DNA of 64,000 bases from Bradyrhizobium sp. OK095 (GCF_900109945.1 NZ_FOBX01000001.1:124001-188000), one strand, 5' to 3'. Numbered from the stretch's first letter, positions 20,208 to 27,969 are shown. Notes: generated from the sequence alone by a model not told the origin. Numbers and translations: made by a program.

Positions 20208-21854
20208 ATGGACAGATTTGATTATGTGATCGTCGGCGCGGGTTCGGCGGGTTGCGTGCTCACCAGCCGGCTCAGCGAAGATCCCAACACCAGCGTCTGC
20301 GTGCTTGAGGCAGGGCCCAGCGACTGGCATCCCTACATCCATCTGCCGGCGGGTTTCATCAAAACCTTCCACATGAAGAGCATCAACTGGGCCTACCAGC
20401 AGGAGGTGGGACCTTACACCGGCGGACGCAGCATCTACGCGCCGCGCGGCAAAACACTCGGCGGCTCGTCCTCGATCAACGGCCACATCTACAACCGTGG
20501 CCAGCGGATGGATTTCGACACCTGGGCGCAGATGGGTAATCGCGGCTGGGGCTACGCCGACGTGCTGCCCTACTTCAAGCGGCTGGAGAAGCGGGTCGGC
20601 GAGGGCGAGGACACGTTCCGCGGCCGCGACGGCAACCTGACCGTCACCACGATGAACTGGCGCGACCCACTCTGCGAAGCCTTCATGGAAGGGGCGGTCT
20701 CGCTCGGCATTCCCCGCAACCCAGACTACAACGGCAGGATCCAGGAGGGCGTCTCCTACTGCCAGCGCACCATCGACAAGGGTTTGCGCGTCTCCGGCTC
20801 GACCGCATTCCTGAAACCGGCGATGAAGCGACCGAACGTGCATGTGCAAACGCACGCGCACGCGACCGAGATCATCTTCGAAGGCAAGCGCGCCGTCGGC
20901 GTGCGCTACACCAAGGGCGGCAAGGGTGGCACGCCAGTGGAGATTCGCGCCAACAAGGAAGTGATCCTGTCCGGCGGCACTTACAATTCGCCGCAGCTGC
21001 TCCAGTTGTCCGGAATCGGCTCTCCTGAGCTGTTGCAGGCTCACGGCATCGCGGTGCGCCAAGCGCTACCCGTTGGCGAGGGCTTGCAAGACCATTACGC
21101 CCCCCGCACGGTGGCGCGCGTCAAAGACATCAGGACCATCAACGAGCTTCGCCGCGGCGTCTCGCTCTGGATCGAGGCGTTGAAATGGGCGACAACGCGC
21201 GGCGGCCTGCTGTCGCTGTCGCCGACCATGGTCTATTGCTTCTGGCATTCCGGCGAGAGCGCCGATAGTTCCGACCTCCAGCTCACCTTCACGCCCGCGT
21301 CCTACAAGGAAGGCGTGCAGGGCCAGCTCGAAGACGAGCCCGGCATGACCGTCGCCTCCTGGCAGCAGCGCCCCGAAAGCCGCGGCTATGTCCGCATCCG
21401 CTCATCTGATCCGTTCGCGCCGCCGATCATCCAGACCAACTATCTCGACGCCGAGCTCGACCGCCGCGTCATCGTCGGCGGCATGAAGCTCGCGCGCAAC
21501 CTGCTGAAGTCCGCGCCGCTCTCGCCCTACTACGCCTACGAGGATTTCCCGGGCCCCAACATCAACACCGACGACGAGTTTCTGGCCTCGGCGACCGAGC
21601 GCGGCACCACCACCTTCCACCCCGGCTGCACCTGCCGCATGGGCCCGGCGGACAGCACGTGGGCCGTCGTCGACGATCAGCTCCGCGTCCATGGGTTGGA
21701 GGGCCTGCGCGTCATCGATGCCTCCGTCATGCCGCGCATGATCTCGGCGAATTTGAATGCGTCCACCATGATGATCGCCGACCGCGCCTCGGACCTGATC
21801 CGCGGCAAGCAGCCGATGGAAGCCGCGCGGATACCGGACGCGGCGGTGGCGTGA
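20208..21854 (+). CDS. GMC family oxidoreductase (choline dehydrogenase-like)
   Basis: The 548-residue flavoenzyme starts with the FAD-binding motif VIVGAGSAGCVLTSRLSED, followed by a GMC signature region GKTLGGSSSINGHIYNRG (residues 84-101), a second signature near SGGTYNSPQLLQLSGIG, and the C-terminal catalytic His/Asn block (FHPGCTCRMG and MISANLNASTMMIADRA). GMC enzymes oxidise alcohols to aldehydes; relatives include BetA, but no betaine genes are adjacent, so the substrate is only an alcohol in general. It follows the GNAT gene closely, and a family A repeat begins 5 bases after its stop codon. Confidence 0.9.
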   Translation: MDRFDYVIVGAGSAGCVLTSRLSEDPNTSVCVLEAGPSDWHPYIHLPAGFIKTFHMKSINWAYQQEVGPYTGGRSIYAPRGKTLGGSSSINGHIYNRGQRMDFDTWAQMGNRGWGYADVLPYFKRLEKRVGEGEDTFRGRDGNLTVTTMNWRDPLCEAFMEGAVSLGIPRNPDYNGRIQEGVSYCQRTIDKGLRVSGSTAFLKPAMKRPNVHVQTHAHATEIIFEGKRAVGVRYTKGGKGGTPVEIRANKEVILSGGTYNSPQLLQLSGIGSPELLQAHGIAVRQALPVGEGLQDHYAPRTVARVKDIRTINELRRGVSLWIEALKWATTRGGLLSLSPTMVYCFWHSGESADSSDLQLTFTPASYKEGVQGQLEDEPGMTVASWQQRPESRGYVRIRSSDPFAPPIIQTNYLDAELDRRVIVGGMKLARNLLKSAPLSPYYAYEDFPGPNINTDDEFLASATERGTTTFHPGCTCRMGPADSTWAVVDDQLRVHGLEGLRVIDASVMPRMISANLNASTMMIADRASDLIRGKQPMEAARIPDAAVA

Positions 21855-21858
21855 TCTG

Positions 21859-21980
21859 CGTAGGGTGGGTTAGCGGAGCGGCGGCGCGAAGCGCAGTCCG
21901 CTCGGCGTAACCCACCATTTCTCTCGACGCGGAATCAGAAGAGGTGGGTTACGCTGACGCTAACCCGAACCCACCCTATG
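21859..21980. repeat. Dispersed palindromic repeat, family A (GTAGGGTGGGTTAGCG)
   Basis: The element opens with CGTAGGGTGGGTTAGCG and ends with CGCTAACCCGAACCCACCCTATG, inverted relative to each other. An inner pair (GGCGTAACCCACC and GGTGGGTTACGC) forms a second stem around a conserved TCTCTCGACGCGGA core. The right arm carries a 5-base insertion (GAACC) compared with the copy at 23547. It starts 5 bases after the GMC oxidoreductase stop codon. Confidence 0.8.
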
Positions 21981-22002
21981 GTTTTTCCGGAGATTCGACG
22001 CC

Positions 22003-22266
22003 ATGCAAACGAGGTCCGAACTGATCGACCGATGCCAGGAAATGGTCGTCGCCGGGAATGGCAAAGAAGACCTGATAGCCTATCTTCGAGCCGAGGGAGG
22101 CGACAAGATTGAGAGCATCGCGGTTCTGCGCGAAGCCTTGAACGTCAATCTGGGTGAGGCAAAACGCCTGGTGCATTGCAGTCCAACATGGGCCGATGTT
22201 CGGCAGCGAGATGACGAGTTTCATGATCAGTTCTCGACGATTCCTGGGACACAGGAAGGGCAGTGA
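22003..22266 (+). CDS. Small orphan protein with L7/L12 C-terminal-like segment
   Basis: This 87-residue soluble protein has a helical N-terminal half (SELIDRCQEMVVAGNGKEDL). Its central segment (KIESIAVLREALNVNLGEAK, then RLVHCSP) resembles the helix-turn-helix pattern of the ribosomal protein L7/L12 C-terminal domain, where an IxVVREITGLGLKEAKxLV-type sequence contacts elongation factors. The resemblance is from visual recall only. The gene lies just after a family A repeat, overlaps nothing, and its stop codon comes one base before the next gene's ATG region, so the two probably form an operon. GC content is lower than in the flanking enzymes. Confidence 0.6.
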   Translation: MQTRSELIDRCQEMVVAGNGKEDLIAYLRAEGGDKIESIAVLREALNVNLGEAKRLVHCSPTWADVRQRDDEFHDQFSTIPGTQEGQ

Positions 22267-22267
22267 G

Positions 22268-22513
22268 ATGAGCAGGAAGTGGAGGCTTTCGGCTTACGAG
22301 GCAAACGAGAAGATCGAGTTCGAGAACCAGGGAAGCTTCGATGAACTCGTCGTCGGCGACTGGCTGCACGTCGAGCAGATGGACGATAAGGTCTGGTGGC
22401 TTCGCCTCGGGGATGCTCGTGTTTTTGTGACGTTGCGGGGCGGCGAAGAGCCGAGGGTCGACGTCGAGCGCGGGTTCTATGGACCGGCGAACGGAATTAC
22501 CAAAGTTCCGTAG
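22268..22513 (+). CDS. Small hypothetical protein, accessory islet
   Basis: The 81-residue acidic protein, with DELVVGDWLHVEQMDDKVWW and a following beta-rich region (LRLGDARVFVTLRGGEEP), has no signal peptide or membrane helix and looks like a small all-beta fold. The family is not recognised. It begins immediately after the preceding 87-residue gene (stop TGA 22264-22266, ATG 22268), indicating translational coupling. Its stop codon is at the edge of a mosaic repeat that starts at 22509. Pairs of small co-transcribed acidic genes can be immunity or antitoxin genes, but no toxin partner is visible. Confidence 0.55.
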   Translation: MSRKWRLSAYEANEKIEFENQGSFDELVVGDWLHVEQMDDKVWWLRLGDARVFVTLRGGEEPRVDVERGFYGPANGITKVP

Positions 22514-22612
22514 CCCGGATGGAGCGAAGCGCAGTCCGCCTGGCGTAACCCACCACGTCTCTCGACGCGGAGACAGAAGAGGTGGGTTACGCTGACGCTA
22601 ACCCACCCTACG
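22509..22612. repeat. Mosaic of dispersed repeat families B (left) and A (right)
   Basis: The left end CGTAGCCCGGATGGAGCG is that of family B, but after GCGCAGTCCG the sequence switches to family A (GGCGTAACCCACC, the TCTCTCGACGCGG core, then GGTGGGTTACGCTGACGC and AACCCACCCTACG). The outer arms therefore do not match, which points to recombination between two repeat families at the shared GCGAAGCGCAGTCCG motif, also seen inside the copy at 21859. Confidence 0.7.
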
Positions 22613-22641
22613 ATTTTCGCTCATCGTACGAGTCACAATCC

Positions 22642-23454
22642 ATGGAAGATCATCCGCTTCTTGACACTGTGACGAAATGGCCCGGCAGAGGGCCGACGCA
22701 ACGCGCGTTCGAGGCGCTTGGGTTCTCGCTTCACAGAGCGAGGCAGGACGAGCTCATTCAATTCTGTGGAACGGAGTGCTCGGACCTGCTCCACCGATAT
22801 TGGGACGAAGTCGCTCTTGAAACGATGCAGTCGCTTGGACAGGGCAATCCCGACGGACGAACCTTCGTCATCATGCCGAAATATCGCTCCGTCTTGCTGG
22901 ACGAGCTCTTCGCCGCCAGAGATTTTGTTGAGCCGCCATTCGTCGCTCCGCCACTCGTGAGATGCGTGTTCGAGCACCTTCGGAAAGTTTATGGGGACCA
23001 GGAGTTCCGCGAGAACCGGATGGCCTTTCTAAGTGGGTTGCAGAGGACGGAAGCCGAGCGTCTGCGCATCGACCCTGGCGGTGGAATTCAAAGCAAGAAG
23101 GACGTCATTCCCTTCCTGGAACAATTCTGCGGTGGTTTGGGATTTGAAGGCCGTTCCCGGAATCGATGGCAGAAGAAGATCGGGGGCTGCCTTGTCTTCG
23201 AGATCGGCGTGTGGCTCGGCGGAAATGTTTTTCGCATGTGGTCTCCGCTCAAGTTTCGCATCTTCCATGTGCAAGAGCCAAAATATGCATTCGAGACTGA
23301 GGGAGACGCTGTGTTGGACCGGCTCGTCCCCGGAGTGCATTTGTATAGGCGATGGGGCAGCGATCTTGAATATCTCCTCGGTGTTAGGGCTCTCATCGAG
23401 CTGTTCAATGCAATCGCAGGCACATTCGAGACTGCCTTAGCGAGCAGTTCATGA
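22642..23454 (+). CDS. Hypothetical protein, lower-GC accessory gene
   Basis: The 270-residue protein has no recognised family. There is no signal peptide and no clear membrane helix. Features are an N-terminal aromatic and charged region, a central Gly-rich segment (RIDPGGGIQSKKDVIPFLEQ) and a basic aromatic-rich C-terminal half (WQKKIGGCLVFEIGVWLGG, HLYRRWGSDLEYLLG). One 60-base line inside the gene (23221-23280) has 29 G/C, well below the window norm of about 65 %, consistent with acquisition from outside. The ATG at 22642 was preferred because the longer reading begins inside the upstream repeat. It is flanked by repeats on both sides. Confidence 0.55.
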   Translation: MEDHPLLDTVTKWPGRGPTQRAFEALGFSLHRARQDELIQFCGTECSDLLHRYWDEVALETMQSLGQGNPDGRTFVIMPKYRSVLLDELFAARDFVEPPFVAPPLVRCVFEHLRKVYGDQEFRENRMAFLSGLQRTEAERLRIDPGGGIQSKKDVIPFLEQFCGGLGFEGRSRNRWQKKIGGCLVFEIGVWLGGNVFRMWSPLKFRIFHVQEPKYAFETEGDAVLDRLVPGVHLYRRWGSDLEYLLGVRALIELFNAIAGTFETALASSS

Positions 23455-23819
23455 AACTTCGCAAGAAGAGGAGTGGAGAGTCCCTGATCGCGGTATCCCA
23501 CGTTTGGCTCTTCTCGTGATTCCGGACGCGGCGTGAGGACGATTTGCGTAGGGTGGGTTAGCGTCAGCGTAACCCACCACGTCTCTCGACGCGGAGACAG
23601 AAGAGGTGGGTTACGCTAACGCTAACCCACCCTACGAGCTTCCACTTCCGAGCCGTAGTCGTCGAAGTCCGCCGGCAATTCTAGATACGAGCTTCGCACC
23701 TCGCCTCCCGGATCGTTTGCACGGACTATGAGATCGTCCGTCGTTAGGCTACAAGGTGCTATTCTAAGTTGTCAAAGGACGCGAATGGACTTTCTTGCGA
23801 CCAACGGAAGCATAGGGAG
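23455..23819. other. Intergenic region carrying a family A repeat
   Basis: This 365-base gap between two accessory genes contains one complete family A palindrome (23547-23636). The rest, especially 23637-23819, is unremarkable and I see no gene, promoter or RNA in it. Confidence 0.6.
23547..23636. repeat. Dispersed palindromic repeat, family A (most symmetrical copy)
   Basis: The arms CGTAGGGTGGGTTAGCGT and ACGCTAACCCACCCTACG are near-perfect inverted copies at the two ends. Inner arms GCGTAACCCACC and GGTGGGTTACGC flank the TCTCTCGACGCGGAGACAG core. This is the cleanest copy of the family in the window and serves as its reference. Confidence 0.85.
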
Positions 23820-24089
23820 ATGACCATCTCAGCCCGTGAGCGACAATCCGTTGGCCAGATTGCCTTGTGCGGCATCGTCTTTCTCTGCACCGCCATTCCG
23901 GTCGGTCTGCTGTTGCGCGTGGGCTGGCGGGATTGGCCTCTCTTTGCCGGCCTCTGGGCGATCATGTATTTCATGGGCGGAATAGCATGGTTTCCTCGGG
24001 GTACACCGGTTCAAAAGGCCTTTTCATATGGTCTGCTCGTCGGCACGGTGCTGTCGGCTCTGGAGTGGGCGTCGACCTTGAATCGTTGA
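23820..24089 (+). CDS. Small two-helix membrane protein, unknown function
   Basis: The 89-residue protein has two or three hydrophobic segments (GQIALCGIVFLCTAIPVGLL, LFAGLWAIMYFMGGIAW and a weaker third near FSYGLLVGTVLSALEW), so it is an inner membrane protein. The family is unknown. The start is uncertain: ATG 23820 has AGGGAG directly abutting it, too close for a good ribosome site, and a TTG at 23769 would add 17 residues. It lies in the lower-GC islet after a family A repeat. Confidence 0.5.
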   Translation: MTISARERQSVGQIALCGIVFLCTAIPVGLLLRVGWRDWPLFAGLWAIMYFMGGIAWFPRGTPVQKAFSYGLLVGTVLSALEWASTLNR

Positions 24090-24115
24090 GCTCTTGAAAT
24101 GGATTTTGAATAACC

Positions 24116-24574
24116 GTGCCGATCCTGGCGCGACGCGTTACCGTCACGAGCCACCATCATCCGGACGACTTTCATTTGAGTACAGAGCAAAATCGCCCTC
24201 TCACGGATGCCGAGCGTGATCTTGCCCGCTGGATGCTCGAGCACGGCAACCAAGAGGCAAGGCAGTATCTCGATCAACTCGAGTTGGCCGAGGTCACGCC
24301 TTGGAAATGCCTGTGCGGGTGCGCCTGCATCAATTTCCAGATCAGGGGACATGCTGAACCGCCGCCCGGTGTCCGTATTCTCGGCGACTTCCTGATCAAT
24401 CCAGCCGACCGTCCAAGCGGTATCTTCATCTTTTCGAGCGGCGGCTTGCTGAGGGGGATCGAAGTCTACGGCATGGCGGGCGATGCGCCGTCTGTGCTGC
24501 CGCGACCTGAAAGCTTGTCTCCGTGGGAATCCGATGTTCGTAGCCCGGATGGAGCGCAGCATAATCCGGGATAG
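24116..24574 (+). CDS. Hypothetical protein whose C-terminus is read from a repeat element
   Basis: The 152-residue protein starts with GTG. The body contains LTDAERDLARWMLEHGNQEA, a Cys-rich turn CLCGCACINFQI, and a C-terminal strand region GIFIFSSGGLLRGIEVYGM. I recall this layout (helical N-terminus, CxCGC motif, strand-rich end) from uncharacterised bacterial proteins but cannot name a family. The last residues (VRSPDGAQHNPG) and the TAG stop are encoded by the left arm of a family B palindrome (24540-24627), so the native C-terminus was probably replaced when the repeat inserted. Confidence 0.55.
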   Translation: MPILARRVTVTSHHHPDDFHLSTEQNRPLTDAERDLARWMLEHGNQEARQYLDQLELAEVTPWKCLCGCACINFQIRGHAEPPPGVRILGDFLINPADRPSGIFIFSSGGLLRGIEVYGMAGDAPSVLPRPESLSPWESDVRSPDGAQHNPG

Positions 24575-24627
24575 CTGCATCGGTTTGCACGACTTCCCCG
24601 GATTGCGTTGCGCTCATCCGGACTACG
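24540..24627. repeat. Dispersed palindromic repeat, family B (GTAGCCCGGATG...CATCCGGACTAC)
   Basis: The outer arms GTAGCCCGGATGGAGCGCAG and GCGCTCATCCGGACTAC are inverted copies; the inner arms ATAATCCGGG and CCCCGGATTGCG pair within. The left arm forms the 3' end of the upstream reading frame, and the right arm abuts the larger repeat region that follows. Confidence 0.8.
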
Positions 24628-25270
24628 TGAGCCGTCGGGCAAAACACCCGCCGCCCCGTCAATCCCTCCTCGCAAAAATATTCCACTTTACCGAAATTCG
24701 GAATTGCAGCATAACCCGCAACAGCCCGGCCCGACGAAGAGGGGCGGTTCGCGAGTCGTTCGAAACGCGGGCCGGGTTGCGGTGGACGCGGCAGCGTCGT
24801 GCGCGAGAGGCGCGGGCAGGGCGGGTAGTCCCTGTGAGCCCGAGGCTTCGTGCGGACGAGCGGCGCCGAAGTCCGGCGAAGCCACTTGGCGAAGCCGGAT
24901 GAGCTGCGTACGGCAAAACCGTGTGGTCCTGGCCGTCGTTGCTACGGTCAAGCCTTTGCGGAGATGTGCGCGAGCCCAACCGGGTGGACGGCATCGTCAA
25001 TTCGCGGGGCGAGGGAGGCCAGAAGGAAAGTTCGGCTCCCGGGAGAGCGCGGCATAAGCCGTCCGACCACTGCGCAGGGAAGGCCGAGTGTTCGGCGACA
25101 CCTGTATGCTGCTGTGCGGTTTTCTGCGTGCACTTTTCGCGCAGCGGACCGCGGGTGCCAGTCGGCACCCGGTCTTCCCTGCGCCCTCTTTCATCGGAGG
25201 ACGAGGAATGAAGCAAAAGCTCGGGCGAGATGCGCCGCGAGGGCGCGAAGGTATGTCTGCGATTGAGAAG
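24628..25270. repeat. Large non-coding dispersed element of Bradyrhizobium type
   Basis: About 640 bases with no credible gene. From memory, several blocks match a long element scattered in Bradyrhizobium and Rhodopseudomonas genomes: GCCGTCGGGCAAAACA near 24631, the segment around AAAATATTCC and TTTACCGAAATTCGG (24674-24703), GAAGAGGGGCGGTTCGCGA (24735-24753), and on the other strand the blocks GCGCAGGGAAGACCGGGTG and GTCGCCGAACACTCGG. Reading frames here run on both strands and are Arg/Pro-rich translations of the repeat. Whether it is a decayed mobile element, a structured RNA or an integron-like unit cannot be told from one copy. Confidence 0.6.
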
Positions 25271-25339
25271 CGAGTTGGAAGAGGCGATGCGGCCCCTTGC
25301 TCCGTCATTTTTGCGAGCGCCAGACTCGGCTCTCGTGCA

Positions 25340-25466
25340 CCGGACGCAGCGCAGCGTCTCTTCGACGGTGCGCTGCAGAGCCGGGGCCCATGTCGCCAAG
25401 CAATCCGTGTCGCCTTCTGGGTCCCGGCTCTGCGCAGCAGCGTTTCACGCTGCAGCGCGTCCGGGA
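25340..25466. repeat. Dispersed palindromic repeat, family H (CCGGACGCAGCGCAGCGT...)
   Basis: The arms CCGGACGCAGCGCAGCGTC and TTTCACGCTGCAGCGCGTCCGG are inverted copies, and inner arms CAGAGCCGGGGCCC and GGGTCCCGGCTCTG pair within. It lies directly downstream of the moxR-type gene (minus strand, ends 25477), so it could also act as an RNA 3' hairpin. Confidence 0.75.
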
Positions 25467-25476
25467 CACGAGAAAC

Positions 25477-26319
25477 TCACACTTCCCTTCGGCTCAAAAA
25501 CGCCAGCCGCTCGAACAAATGCACATCCTGCTCGTTCTTCAGCAGCGCGCCGTGCAGCGGCGGGATCAGCTTTCGCGGGTCACGCTCGCGCAACTGCTCG
25601 ACGCTCATGTCTTCGTTGAGCAGCAGCTTGAGCCAGTCGAGCAGCTCCGACGTCGACGGCTTCTTCTTCAGGCCGGGCACCTCGCGCACCTCGAAGAAGA
25701 TCCGTAGCGCTTCCTCGACCAGGCGCTTCTTGATGCCGGGGAAGTGGACGTCGACGATCTGGTTCATCGTGTCGACGTCGGGGAACTTGATGTAGTGGAA
25801 GAAGCAGCGGCGGAGAAACGCGTCCGGAAGCTCCTTCTCGTTGTTGGAGGTGATCATCATGATCGGGCGCTGCTTGGCCTTGATCGTCTCGCCGGTCTCG
25901 TAGACATGGAATTCCATGCGGTCGAGCTCGAGCAGCAGATCGTTCGGGAATTCGATGTCGGCCTTGTCGATCTCGTCGATCAGCAGCACCGGGCGCTGCT
26001 CGGCGGTGAAGGCATCCCACAGCTTGCCGCGCTTGATGTAGTTCTTGATGTCGGACACCCTGCTATCGCCGAGCTGGCTGTCGCGCAGGCGCGATACCGC
26101 GTCGTATTCGTAGAGGCCCTGCTGCGCCTTGGTGGTGGACTTGATGTGCCAGGTCAGAAGCGGCGCGTTCAACGCCTTCGCGACTTCCTCCGCCAGCACC
26201 GTCTTGCCGGTGCCGGGCTCGCCCTTGATGAGGAGCGGGCGCTCCAGCACGATCGAGGCATTGACGGCGACCTTGAGATCGTCGGTCGCAACATAGTCCT
26301 TGGTGCCGGTAAATTTCAT
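25477..26319 (-). CDS. MoxR-family AAA+ ATPase
   Basis: The 280-residue AAA+ protein has Walker A GEPGTGKT (about residues 32-39), Walker B VLLIDEIDKAD, sensor-1 region PIMMITSNNEKELPDAFLRR and arginine finger within that block. MoxR ATPases act as chaperones that activate or insert cofactors into partner complexes, nearly always together with a VWA-domain protein. The VWA partner here is at 26794-27969, transcribed divergently with a small membrane-protein gene in between. The sequence is of the CoxD-like subgroup, but no CO dehydrogenase genes are in the window. Confidence 0.92.
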   Translation of the reverse strand: MKFTGTKDYVATDDLKVAVNASIVLERPLLIKGEPGTGKTVLAEEVAKALNAPLLTWHIKSTTKAQQGLYEYDAVSRLRDSQLGDSRVSDIKNYIKRGKLWDAFTAEQRPVLLIDEIDKADIEFPNDLLLELDRMEFHVYETGETIKAKQRPIMMITSNNEKELPDAFLRRCFFHYIKFPDVDTMNQIVDVHFPGIKKRLVEEALRIFFEVREVPGLKKKPSTSELLDWLKLLLNEDMSVEQLRERDPRKLIPPLHGALLKNEQDVHLFERLAFLSRREV

Positions 26320-26381
26320 TGCGCGTCCTTGTTGGTCGTCGTCCGAGGCATCGCCGATTTCGTTGCCCCGGTCGCGACATG

Positions 26382-26408
26382 GGAACGGCCGCGCATGGCG
26401 GCCGTTCC
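26382..26408 (-). terminator. Hairpin downstream of the GlsB-like gene
   Basis: A perfect 11-bp stem (GGAACGGCCGC / GCGGCCGTTCC) with a 5-base loop lies 17 bases past the stop of the minus-strand gene. There is no strong U-run on either side, so it may be an RNA-stabilising hairpin rather than a true intrinsic terminator. Confidence 0.45.
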
Positions 26409-26424
26409 TGGTTCGGTCAGGCTT

Positions 26425-26670
26425 TCAGACCCGTTTTATCAGCGAAAGGATGACCAGCACAATCACCGCGCCGATCGTGGCGTCGACGATGGCGCCGACC
26501 GTGCCGGTGGCGAGCTCGATGTGGAGCTGAGGCAGCACCCAGCTCGCGACCAGTGCGCCGATGATGCCGACAACCATGTTGCCGAGCAGTCCAAATCCCG
26601 CCCCGTGGACAATCTTGCCGGCAAGCCAGCCGGCGATGGCGCCGATGATGAGTGCTGCGAGAATTCCCAT
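26425..26670 (-). CDS. GlsB/YeaQ/YmgE family small membrane protein
   Basis: The 81-residue protein is almost entirely hydrophobic, with three predicted helices and many small residues: LAALIIGAIAGWLAGKIV, LLGNMVVGIIGALVASWVL and IGAVIVLVILSLI. The GWLAGKIVxG and GNxVVGIxGA motifs are those of the transglycosylase-associated (YeaQ/GlsB) stress-response family. The role is unknown but expression is often stress-linked. ATG 26670 has GGGGA 7 bases upstream. It is encoded between the MoxR and VWA genes. Confidence 0.88.
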   Translation of the reverse strand: MGILAALIIGAIAGWLAGKIVHGAGFGLLGNMVVGIIGALVASWVLPQLHIELATGTVGAIVDATIGAVIVLVILSLIKRV

Positions 26671-26793
26671 TGCAAACGTCCCCAAAACAACTCCGTGAAG
26701 AGGTCAATTCTAGAGCAAAAAGCCTCCCGGTCCAGCGCAGAGCGGCCGCCTCCGCCCCTTGACGTTCGTCCCCCGACGGGCAATCTGTCATCC

Positions 26794-27969
26794 ATGTTCC
26801 TGCAATTCTTTACGTCTCTGCGCGATGCGCAGGTCCCCGTGACGCTGCGCGAATACCTCACGCTGGTGGAGGCGCTCGACGCCGATCTGGCGGACTATTC
26901 GGTCGAGAATTTCTACTATCTGTCGCGCACCGCGCTGGTGAAGGACGAGCGCAACCTCGACAAGTTCGACCGCGTCTTCGGCACGGTGTTCAAGGGGCTT
27001 GAAAGCCTGCTCGATGCCATGGAAGGCGCCGAGATCCCCGAGGAGTGGCTGAAGAAGCTCGCCGAAAAATACCTCTCCGAGGACGAGAAGAAGCAGATCG
27101 AGGCCGTGGGCTGGGACAAGCTTATGGAGACCCTGAAGAAGCGCCTCGAGGAGCAGAAGGGCCGGCACCAGGGCGGCTCGAAGTGGATCGGCACGGCAGG
27201 AACCTCGCCGTTCGGCGCCCACGGCTACAATCCCGAAGGCGTCCGCATCGGCCAGGCGAAGAACCGCAACAACCGCGCCGTGAAGGTGTGGGACAAGCGC
27301 GAGTTCAAAGACCTTGACGGCAATGTCGAGCTCGGCATCCGCAACATCAAGGTGGCGCTGCGCCGCCTGCGCAAATTCGCGCGCACCGGCGCGCCTGATG
27401 AGCTCGATCTCGACACCACCATTCGCGAGACCGCCAATCACGGCTATCTCGATGTGCACATGCGTCCCGAGCGGCGCAATGCGGTGAAGCTGCTGGTGTT
27501 CTTCGACATCGGCGGCTCGATGGACGCGCATATCGAGCAGGTCGAGGAGCTGTTCTCGGCGGCGAAGAGCGAGTTCAAGCACATGGAGTATTTCTACTTC
27601 CACAACTGCCTCTATGAAGGCGTCTGGAAGCAGAACAAGCGCCGCTTCACCGACCGGACGCCGACCTGGGACGTGCTGCATAAATATCCGCACGACTACA
27701 AGATCGTGTTCGTCGGCGACGCCTCGATGAGCCCCTACGAGATCATGGTGCCGGGCGGCTCGGTCGAGCATGTCAACGAGGAGCCGGGCTCGGTCTGGCT
27801 CGACCGCATCATCCACACCTACCCGCATTCGGTGTGGCTGAACCCGGTCGCACAGAAGCACTGGGACTATTCGGAATCGACCACGATCATCAAACGCATC
27901 TTCGCCAACCGCATGTACCCGATCACGATCGAGGGGCTGGAAGGCGCGATGAAGGAATTGACGCACTAG
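26794..27969 (+). CDS. VWA domain-containing protein (CoxE-like), MoxR partner
   Basis: The 391-residue protein has a helical N-terminal region (residues 1-130) and a C-terminal von Willebrand A domain. Its MIDAS metal site reads FFDIGGSMDAH, a DxGxS motif with Gly at the second x, followed by VFVGDASMSPYEI as the later MIDAS Asp region. VWA proteins of this family work with MoxR ATPases as metal-dependent scaffolds. The ATG at 26794 gives the family length; the long in-frame extension upstream is antisense to the moxR-type gene. The following rhodanese gene starts 39 bases downstream. Confidence 0.9.
   Translation: MFLQFFTSLRDAQVPVTLREYLTLVEALDADLADYSVENFYYLSRTALVKDERNLDKFDRVFGTVFKGLESLLDAMEGAEIPEEWLKKLAEKYLSEDEKKQIEAVGWDKLMETLKKRLEEQKGRHQGGSKWIGTAGTSPFGAHGYNPEGVRIGQAKNRNNRAVKVWDKREFKDLDGNVELGIRNIKVALRRLRKFARTGAPDELDLDTTIRETANHGYLDVHMRPERRNAVKLLVFFDIGGSMDAHIEQVEELFSAAKSEFKHMEYFYFHNCLYEGVWKQNKRRFTDRTPTWDVLHKYPHDYKIVFVGDASMSPYEIMVPGGSVEHVNEEPGSVWLDRIIHTYPHSVWLNPVAQKHWDYSESTTIIKRIFANRMYPITIEGLEGAMKELTH

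Noticed and set aside
24628..25270. Group II intron or transposon as explanation of the large repeat
   Set aside because: No reverse transcriptase or transposase frame is present, and no convincing domain V or terminal inverted repeat could be identified by eye.
24659..25399. Long minus-strand reading frame (about 246 codons) in the repeat region
   Set aside because: It spans parts of the large dispersed element and the family H palindrome, is Arg/Pro/Ser-rich, overlaps equally long frames on the other strand, and lacks a ribosome site, so it is a translation of repeat DNA.
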